Assembly (NCBI GenBank): GCA_025786725.1
Contig: JAHLTZ010000005.1
Location: forward strand, 620,001 to 684,000
Direction of reading: 5' to 3'
DNA from: Syncephalis fuscata
Taxonomy: Eukaryota; Zoopagomycota; Zoopagomycetes; Zoopagales; Piptocephalidaceae
DNA length: 64,000 nucleotides
Below, piece after piece: positions 59,454 to 64,000 of this stretch (position 1 is the first letter of the stretch; each line of letters begins with the position of its first letter). A program made the position numbers and the translations under genes. The notes under the pieces were generated by a model, which was not told the origin of the DNA, searched no databases, and was given only the letters and a program-made list of their open reading frames with translations.

Positions 59454-59954
59454 ATGCATTTATACAAAGGATTATTTGGGCTTTTGATGTTGGTGGCTAC
59501 CAGCACGGCCACACCAACCGCCATAGCAGGGATTGTTCCACATGGTCGGACTGTTACTGCTGCCACGGCACTACCATATCGTAAATGCGATCCAAATGCC
59601 AACTATGCGTTTACCGTTGATCAGCTAAATGTTGATCCGCTGCCAATACGCGGCGGTGCTCCACTCAGTGCTCTCCTAAACGGCCAGGTCAACTCTCCCA
59701 TTCCAAAAGGCTCCAAGGTGCGCATCACAGCAAAGGTTGGTCTATTTACCAAGAGCTTTGATGCCGATCTCTGCAATGCTGCTACTGCCGTCAATCTTTC
59801 CTGTCCCATCACACCAGGCCCATTGACGCTTTCTGTGTCCGCTGATATTCCAAGACTTCCAATTTCTAACATCAATGCAAAACTTACCGTATCGGGTAAA
59901 GCACCGGACGGTTCTGAGTTGTTCTGTTTCAACACCGATGTAAGCATTTCTTAA
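59454..59954 (+). CDS. ML-domain secreted lipid-binding protein 4
   Basis: Intact, intronless, 166 residues. Signal peptide MHLYKGLFGLLMLVATSTAT, then LPYRKCDPNANYAF, QLNVDPLPIRGG, LLNGQVNSPIPKGS, KVGLFTKSFDADLCNAA, LSCPITPGP, DIPRLPISNIN and a final LFCFNTDVSIS. Four Cys lie in the ML positions. It shares the KxGLFTK strand with ML gene 2 (KVGFFTKKIDID), but is on the opposite strand and separated by the OPT gene, so the block has been rearranged or duplicated with inversion. Predicted extracellular or vacuolar lipid binding; the ligand is unknown. Confidence 0.9.
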   Translation: MHLYKGLFGLLMLVATSTATPTAIAGIVPHGRTVTAATALPYRKCDPNANYAFTVDQLNVDPLPIRGGAPLSALLNGQVNSPIPKGSKVRITAKVGLFTKSFDADLCNAATAVNLSCPITPGPLTLSVSADIPRLPISNINAKLTVSGKAPDGSELFCFNTDVSIS

Positions 59955-60197
59955 ATCTGGTTTGCACGTGCTGCACGCCATAAATCTATCGAATAAACGT
60001 GATGTCGTCTCACAATCGTATACAACTACTAGATTTTGTCATTAATGCGCAATAAATCTAATTTTAAAATCTAATTTGGTCATGTTTAACATGCATTAAA
60101 ATATCAATGTTTGGAAATTGATTTTTGTAAATCATTAACATTTTGCTTTTTATTTTATTTCTAACTTTTACTTTTACTTAGTACAAGAACGACCATC

Positions 60198-60722
60198 ATG
60201 AAACTTAGAATTTTTACCACTGTTAGTACCGTGGCTGTATTACTTGACATTCAGCAATATGTTGTAGATGCTGGACTTTTTGGTACCAGCTTTTTTGATG
60301 GCCAGCACTCGGCTTTAAACCCAGATGGTACTCTGCGTTTTAAGGCCTGTCCATTAGTAGCGCCATTTCTTATCAATCCTAATTTTATACGACTGAAGCC
60401 ATATCCAATTGTTGCCGGTAGTGGTCTTAAGGTCACGGTAAATGGCCAGCTTAATGAACCTATTATGCAAGGAGCCACCGTGGAAGTTACAGCTCAGATT
60501 GGCTGGTATAAACACACGATGACTTTAGATGTTTGTGAGGAGGCAAAAAAGTCGGGCTTGATTTGTCCTATTAAGCCTGGTGAACATGATTTGTCGTTGG
60601 ATGTCAATGTGCCTTATAGCCCAATTGGAGGCATTCACGCTACTCTGCTTGTTAACGGGAAAAACTTTGATGAAAAGCCATTATTCTGCTTCACTTCTAA
60701 AGTACTCATTAACAAATCATAA
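60198..60722 (+). CDS. ML-domain secreted lipid-binding protein 5
   Basis: Intact, intronless, 174 residues. N-terminus MKLRIFTTVSTVAVLLDIQQ is a signal peptide, a little less hydrophobic than its relatives. The ML pattern follows: LRFKACPLVAPF, FIRLKPYPIVAG, VNGQLNEPIMQGATVE, QIGWYKHTMTLDVCEEAKKS, LICPIKPGEH, NVPYSPIGGIH and a final LFCFTSKVLI. The strand pair around LDVCEEA/CPI/YSPIGGI is closest to ML gene 2 (IDICEQA/CPI/WSPVGGI), suggesting these two are sister copies now in opposite orientation. It is convergent with the hydroxylase gene, whose stop lies 99 bases away. Confidence 0.9.
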   Translation: MKLRIFTTVSTVAVLLDIQQYVVDAGLFGTSFFDGQHSALNPDGTLRFKACPLVAPFLINPNFIRLKPYPIVAGSGLKVTVNGQLNEPIMQGATVEVTAQIGWYKHTMTLDVCEEAKKSGLICPIKPGEHDLSLDVNVPYSPIGGIHATLLVNGKNFDEKPLFCFTSKVLINKS

Positions 60723-60820
60723 TATAAACCAATATTAATATAGTCGTACTGCTCTTTTATACTGATATAGTGTGTTATTTATTAAAATAAAATTTAACAT
60801 TCTTGATATTTATGAATCGG

Positions 60821-61906
60821 CTAGTCTTGTTTCATAGATGTATGAGTGTTATTTGATGATTCATCCTGTTCTTCCGAGTCTTCTGGACGCCACGAGCTAC
60901 GCCATGCCTCAAATCCACCACGAGTATTGTGCAATGTATCAAGCACACCAAGTACACCATAATTTGCATTGAACACTTGATGGTGATAGTCATGGTCCAG
61001 TGGTGAGGGCATGAATGGAAGTGCAAATCCACAGTGCGAATTGATGGTATTAACCAAGCCTATTGTACAATAACGACGTTAACTAAGTTATACTGAATAA
61101 ATATGCTATCCTATTACCGATACACAGCCATAGCCAGAATACCATGACATGAGACTGCATTATAATAGGGCCGGCAAACAAAGGAAGTAGATTAGCAAAC
61201 AGGTGCTCAATTGGATGTGCGTAAATTGCTATTGATTAATGAGATAGTGTTAAATAATGTATTATAAACTTCTTACCAGCTATTCCGATTGGTGCAGTGA
61301 ACTCGTGATGTCGCTTATGTATATATTTGTAAATGCGAGGATGGTGGAACAGACGATGACTGTAGTAGAAGCCAATTTCTTCCACAACCGCAAATGCAGC
61401 TAAATGTAGCAATAGCGTGCTAAGTGTAGGCAGTGGTTCTGTAGTAATGGAGCGCTGTTGACCATAGGCGATAATACAATAGGCAGTTAAGCCGGTAGGA
61501 AAATTGACGAATATCCAGTTGAAAAGGGCTTGTTTACCAGCCTTGATGTACCAGGCTTTGACGGGCATTTTTGAAGGTTGGACTCGGTAGCGCCAGAAAG
61601 CCACGGGAATATGAAGCAGGTCAAGTATGGCAATAAAGAAGCATAGGACCAGAAAACAGTTGTGGTAAGACCAAATGACCCCAGAAGGAATATATTGAAG
61701 TCGGCATACTTTGCTAGCCAGGGCCAGACAACTGGTGCATAAAGCATAAATGGAATAATAAACGACGCAATAAAAACAATACTGGCCACGGCGTCACGAA
61801 TGTTCATTACCGACAACACAGCCGGGTTTGCATTGGTGTTGGCTTTTGTACCCTTAAGAGAAGCATTATTTGTCACAACTTTGTCTTCAGAAACTGGAAC
61901 CGTCAT
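60821..61906 (-). CDS. FAXDC2-like fatty acid hydroxylase/sterol desaturase family protein (one frameshift)
   Basis: Di-iron membrane oxidase of the ERG3/ERG25/FAXDC2 superfamily, acting at the ER on sterol or fatty-acyl substrates. Three exons from ATG 61906, introns at about 61228-61276 and 61060-61119. Hydrophobic helices (VASIVFIASFIIPFML and others) alternate with the histidine clusters: SHRLFHHPRIYKYIHKRHHEF (HxxxH and HxxHH) and the last, DHDYHHQVFNANYGVLGVLD. The pattern HDYHHxxFNxxYGVLGxLDxLH, with a short charged tail, is that of FAXDC2 rather than ERG25. The frame breaks at 61653-61656 in an A4 run (plus strand); one extra base gives LDLLHIPVAFWRYRV. The substrate is not determinable from sequence. 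Confidence 0.88.
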
Positions 61907-62552
61907 ATTTGTGAATAGCTAGCGTTAAATTGCAATAAAAGTAGAAGCTGGTTAAACGACGAAGAGGAAAAGCAGCAAATAGTGGGGTGACTTATAGATT
62001 TACTCGGTAACGAAAAACAGGCCAAAAGCTATTTGACATGTGAGAAAATAAGGCCAGCTTCTTTATTTTGGTAAGCAATATTTATCGGATAAATTCCACG
62101 TTTATTATTGTTACACAGGTGAGATTTTTGTATGCAAAAACTCACCGGCTATGCTAACAGTAATTGAGGTTTGATCAAAAAATGACACTTTCAGCTTACT
62201 CGGATAACAAATCTATACTGGAATATACGAATTTAATTCAACAAACACTTGGCTGAACATCAAACTTAAATATCTAATATTCTTACTGATACCCTTTCTT
62301 TTCTACCATAATAATCATTCTATAGATTGAGCATCACATCTAATTAATTAATTAATCATTAAGTACTTAAATTATTATTATAATAATAATAATAACAGCC
62401 ATTATGCTTTACTCTATTGTATTAACCAAATATTTATTTATTTCATACTCTGTTTTGCAACAGCATAGCATAATGCGTGTTGTGTAGCCATCAATGGTGA
62501 CTTGAGTAATAAAGCATAAAAAGAAATTAATTGAATACATATAGGCAAAACA
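61907..62552. other. Intergenic spacer
   Basis: No gene recognised. Upstream of the hydroxylase gene and downstream of the acyltransferase; contains short TTAA and ATAATA runs near 62342-62395. Confidence 0.6.
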
Positions 62553-63907
62553 TCAACCAATAACTCGACTGTAATTTGCCAACTCTTCATCGTGGATTAG
62601 TCGTTCATAGCAATTTTTGTCGATGCTAATACAAACTTCAAAACCGCGCTGAAGTTTTGGAATGGTGGCATATCAAGAATACATACTAGAGCTACGGCTG
62701 AACTCATAAAACATCTGCAACGAGTGGGTATCCCATAGCCGAAATCTTTTCATAATAGCCAAACTTTGACCAATCTGTATTGCATAGTCTGCGTACGGAT
62801 CCCAGTTAGCAAGTCTTTCGGTCAATGTTGCTGTCCAGTAATTTCTGCTTCACTAAGCCATTGTTCTTTTGTACTGGATTTGGCGACAAGATTGCTTGGC
62901 GGTTTTTTATTGCTAAGCTGCCTAATGAGCAGCGGGTCATTTCTCCGGCCGTTATGAAGATCTTGGAATGATATAATGCATTTCCAAAATAGTTGTCTGG
63001 TATGCCTGGAAAACAGGAACGCATGTTAATAGCAGCCTGTTCGATTAATAACTGATCAGCACTTATTTTTCGTGCTCTTGTAATGGCGCGCAAAGATAAT
63101 GCAACAACGGCATCCATAGTTGATAACCAATATTTGTTTCTTTCTTCAGCGGTAAGTGATTCAATAGCATCTTCTTTTAATGCTGCAAGATTTTCTGGCG
63201 TAAATTGAAAAATAATCCTTCTTTAGCTGATTTCTTGCTGATTGAAGTGCACAATGCACTTCTTTTCTGCGCTCTTCCTGTTGCTGCAATTCAGTGGGTT
63301 TTGGGTCAAGCATTAGTAGTCGACGATCGCCTGTAGGCAATGGCGGATTTTTACCACGCACAAATGCCGCCCAATCTTTAATAAAAAGCATAGAAGCAAG
63401 TCCATCGGCAACATAATGATGGCAGGCGACGCTTACCGCCACGCCAGAGTTGTTGGCATAGCGAGTTACTTTCACACCAAGTATGGGCTGTTTCTCAGAT
63501 TGAGGCCCTTGAATGGCTTGTAAATCGTTTGTTATAGTATGTTGTGGCCAATCCGGTTCAAATATCGAAATATCATCACCAGAAAAAGCCTCAGTAAAAA
63601 GTACACCCTTGGTTGAAGGTTGCACCTCGAATTCTCCGTCATCACGAAGCTTCAAATGTCCATAAAGAATGGGATAGTTTAGTAGCGTTTTTTTGAGACC
63701 TTGAATTAGCCGATCAGTTGGCATAAAATCGGATGCATGATCGTGGTTTTTATAAAAAAAGAACTGGTGTGGATACATTGGTATTGGAAAGTGGTCGGCA
63801 TGATTTAGACGATATATCTGTTTCGCATGATTACTGTTGGGCGATAGCCATATTTCTTGCTGGACACAATCATATTTAAGCAGCAGATTAATAACAAGTG
63901 TAATTAA
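62553..63907 (-). CDS. BAHD-type (transferase family) acyltransferase, damaged; start not resolved
   Basis: Acyl-CoA-dependent acyltransferase related to plant BAHD enzymes and fungal trichothecene acetyltransferase-like proteins. The minus strand reads IWLSPNSNHAKQIYRLNHAD, HFPIPMYPHQFFFY, LIQGLKKTLLNYPILYGHL and the catalytic box ACHHYVADGLASMLFIKDWA (HHxxxDG). After a break it continues with FTPENLAALKEDA, KYWLSTMDAVVALSLRAI, NYFGNALYH and a C-terminal GFEVCISIDKNCYERLI ending at 62553. The usual DFGWG motif was not found. The coding frame changes at 63208-63212 (A5 run), near 62890 and near 62825, and a TGA interrupts near 62674. This is more damage than in other genes, so a pseudogene is possible. 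The exon seems to begin at 63907 after a TAG acceptor, with an upstream exon near or beyond the window end; ATG 63778 is an in-frame alternative. Confidence 0.7.
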
Positions 63908-64000
63908 CTACAAAACAACAATAACGACACTATCAATTGTTTATAAATAATAGATACAAAAGCATGCAAGCTTTATAGACTGCATGTTTTTATAAGTCAA

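Overview
The window is AT-rich eukaryotic nuclear DNA. Genes are split by many short introns (about 45-130 bp, GT-AG with several GC-AG), lie on both strands, and are separated by very AT-rich spacers. The gene set (OPT transporter, KDM5-type JmjN/ARID/PHD/JmjC protein, fungal-type TMEM16, expanded secreted ML-domain proteins, FIT/Scs3 protein) suggests a fungus. The presence of ANKRD54-like and USP48-like genes, both animal-like, makes an early-diverging (zygomycete- or chytrid-grade) lineage more likely than an ascomycete or basidiomycete. That placement is inference.

Layout. 1-1027: 3' part of an ANKRD54-like ankyrin gene. 3445-6614: inositol polyphosphate 5-phosphatase. 6615-9376: spacer holding a near-perfect 508-bp inverted repeat. 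9377-10862: membrane-anchored or secreted aminoacylase-1 (M20). 13406-16746: compact KDM5-like demethylase. 17283-20464: long-chain acyl-CoA synthetase. 20465-28719: long gene-poor stretch with a decayed protein kinase and one arm of a 1.46-kb inverted duplication. 28720-30539 (-): second aminoacylase-1. 30818-33457: TMEM16 scramblase/channel. 33621-38475 (-): USP7/Ubp15. 39605-41265: LUC7 splicing factor. 41741-46033 (-): USP48-like protease. 46686-47709 (-): FIT protein. 48599-49514 (-): acidic APC15-like protein. 50212-60722: block of five ML-domain (NPC2/PG-PI transfer-like) secreted protein genes, interleaved with a truncated acyl-CoA synthetase copy, a secreted low-complexity protein and an intronless OPT transporter. 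60821-61906 (-): FAXDC2-like fatty-acid/sterol hydroxylase. 62553-63907 (-): damaged BAHD-type acyltransferase.

Two themes recur. Many products handle lipids: phosphoinositide phosphatase, acyl-CoA synthetase, scramblase, FIT, five ML proteins, hydroxylase and acyltransferase. They share no operon-like arrangement, so co-function is inference. Structurally, duplicated segments in the window lie in inverted orientation (508 bp, 1.46 kb, 0.78 kb), and a dispersed repeat family of about 0.5 kb has terminal inverted repeats.

Caution for all gene models: many otherwise clean genes carry single-base frameshifts inside conserved domains, nearly all explicable as one base lost from a short homopolymer. 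I read these mainly as residual long-read assembly errors, not gene death. I therefore give gene spans and name the break points. Start codons were chosen at true ATGs.
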